Assembly: GCA_018883985.1 (NCBI GenBank)
Contig: JAHLFA010000130.1
Coordinates: 1-34,023 of the forward strand
DNA: 34,023 nt
Direction: 5' to 3'
DNA from: Candidatus Ruminococcus intestinipullorum
GTDB lineage: Bacteria > Bacillota > Clostridia > Lachnospirales > Lachnospiraceae
Each line of letters starts with the position of its first letter. Position 1 is the first letter of the stretch. The notes below the pieces were generated by a model. It was not told the origin of the DNA. It saw nothing but the letters and a program-made list of their open reading frames with translations, and made no database searches. A program made the position numbers and the translations under genes. This document shows, piece after piece, positions 33,157-34,023 of the stretch.

Positions 33157-34023
33157 ATGCCAACAAGCAATAATGAACAACAATATCAGCCATTAACCTT
33201 TGATGCAATTAAAATCGGACTGGCTTCACCGGAAAAGATTGTAGAATGGTCAAGAGGTGAGGTAACGAAACCAGAGACTATTAACTATAGAACATTAAAG
33301 CCTGAGAAGGATGGGCTTTTTTGTGAGAAAATTTTCGGACCAAGTAAGGATTGGGAATGCCACTGTGGAAAATATAAAAAGATTCGCTATAAAGGAGTGG
33401 TTTGTGACAGATGTGGAGTTGAAGTGACAAAAGCATCTGTACGTCGTGAACGCATGGGGCACATTGCCCTTGCGGCTCCAGTATCTCATATTTGGTACTT
33501 TAAAGGAATTCCAAGCCGTATGGGATTAATTCTAGATATTTCTCCAAGAACATTGGAGAGAGTCTTGTATTTTGCAGCTTATATCGTTTTGGATAAAGGA
33601 GAAACAGACTTACAATATAAGCAGATTTTATCAGAGTCAGAATATCAGGATGAAAAAGAAAAATGGGGAAGTAAAGCATTCCGAGTTGGAATGGGTGCTG
33701 AAGCAATTCAGGAACTTTTACAATCCATTGATTTGGAAAAAGAATATGCAGAATTACAGTCTGGTCTTATTAATGCAACAGGTCAAAAACGTGCAAGAAT
33801 TGTAAAAAGATTAGAAGTTGTAGAAGCATTCCGTGAATCTGGAAATAAACCAGAATGGATGATTCTTTCTGCAATTCCAGTCATCCCACCTGACTTACGT
33901 CCAATGGTACAGTTAGATGGTGGACGTTTTGCAACATCAGATTTAAATGATTTGTATAGAAGAATTATTAACAGAAATAATCGTCTAAAAAGACTTCTTG
34001 AGTTAGGTGCTCCTGAAATCATT
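33157..34023 (+). CDS. rpoC: DNA-directed RNA polymerase subunit beta', N-terminal part
   Basis: The first 289 residues of the other large catalytic subunit; the frame is open at the window end, so it is cut by the boundary and not broken. The N-terminal zinc-binding site is visible with Cys68, Cys70, Cys83 and Cys86 ([16 protein letters not shown]), followed by the clamp region ([20 protein letters not shown]) and [20 protein letters not shown]. An AGGAGG site, overlapping the rpoB stop, precedes the ATG. Confidence 0.97.
   Translation, partial: MPTSNNEQQYQPLTFDAIKIGLASPEKIVEWSRGEVTKPETINYRTLKPEKDGLFCEKIFGPSKDWECHCGKYKKIRYKGVVCDRCGVEVTKASVRRERMGHIALAAPVSHIWYFKGIPSRMGLILDISPRTLERVLYFAAYIVLDKGETDLQYKQILSESEYQDEKEKWGSKAFRVGMGAEAIQELLQSIDLEKEYAELQSGLINATGQKRARIVKRLEVVEAFRESGNKPEWMILSAIPVIPPDLRPMVQLDGGRFATSDLNDLYRRIINRNNRLKRLLELGAPEII

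Noticed and set aside
1-34023. CRISPR arrays, tRNA or rRNA genes, insertion sequences
   Set aside because: No regularly spaced repeats, tRNA cloverleaf with TTCGA-type loops, rRNA segments or transposase motifs were seen on either strand.

Overview
The window is AT-rich and reads as a chromosome segment of a low-GC Clostridia bacterium, most likely a Lachnospiraceae member. The grounds are the codon use, strong AGGAGG-type ribosome sites, a tryptophan T-box in front of an ABC importer, a short asparagine synthetase without the N-terminal nucleophile, an ATP-type PEP carboxykinase, and a Firmicute-style rpmG-secE-nusG-rplK-rplA / rplJ-rplL / rpoB-rpoC core at the right end. The genus cannot be fixed from the sequence alone.

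Layout. 1-590: a tiny one-helix membrane peptide on the minus strand with its own promoter and structured leader (type I toxin-like), then gene-free DNA closed by a terminator. 769-1810: an alkylation-repair pair, a broken alkA-like glycosylase and an intact O6-alkylguanine methyltransferase. 1965-7545: an accessory stretch with a zinc-ribbon membrane protein, an N-terminally short SPFH protein, an MFS transporter and a large SF1 helicase-nuclease with its own promoter. 7600-10035 (minus): an AraC regulator followed by a sialate O-acetylesterase, probably one sugar-scavenging operon. 10036-10381: a divergent regulatory region with a 21-bp-spaced direct repeat and a run of ten G. 10382-11920: the asparagine synthetase family gene.

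11947-15015: a promoter, a Trp-specific T-box (specifier TGG) and the trpXYZ ABC importer, so tryptophan uptake should follow tRNA-Trp charging. 15027-19248: a MarR regulator and a heterodimeric ABC exporter (one degenerate and one canonical ATP site), translationally coupled by 8-nt overlaps, behind a promoter with a palindromic operator. 19296-21779: a membrane diguanylate cyclase with two extracellular solute-binding-like domains. 21802-22333 (minus): an Hsp20 chaperone. 22405-25468: an MFS transporter and pckA, whose leader holds a perfect 10-bp inverted repeat.

25484-34023: the translation/transcription core. rpmG, secE, nusG, rplK and rplA follow one promoter. rplK and rplA each carry a near-identical leader element (GTGG, small hairpin, CCAC, AAGGAGGT), which looks like a duplicated regulatory RNA. 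rplJ-rplL has its own promoter, an L10 leader and an attenuator. rpoB-rpoC has another promoter and a leader hairpin; rpoC runs off the window end. No tRNA, rRNA, CRISPR array, transposase or integrase was seen.
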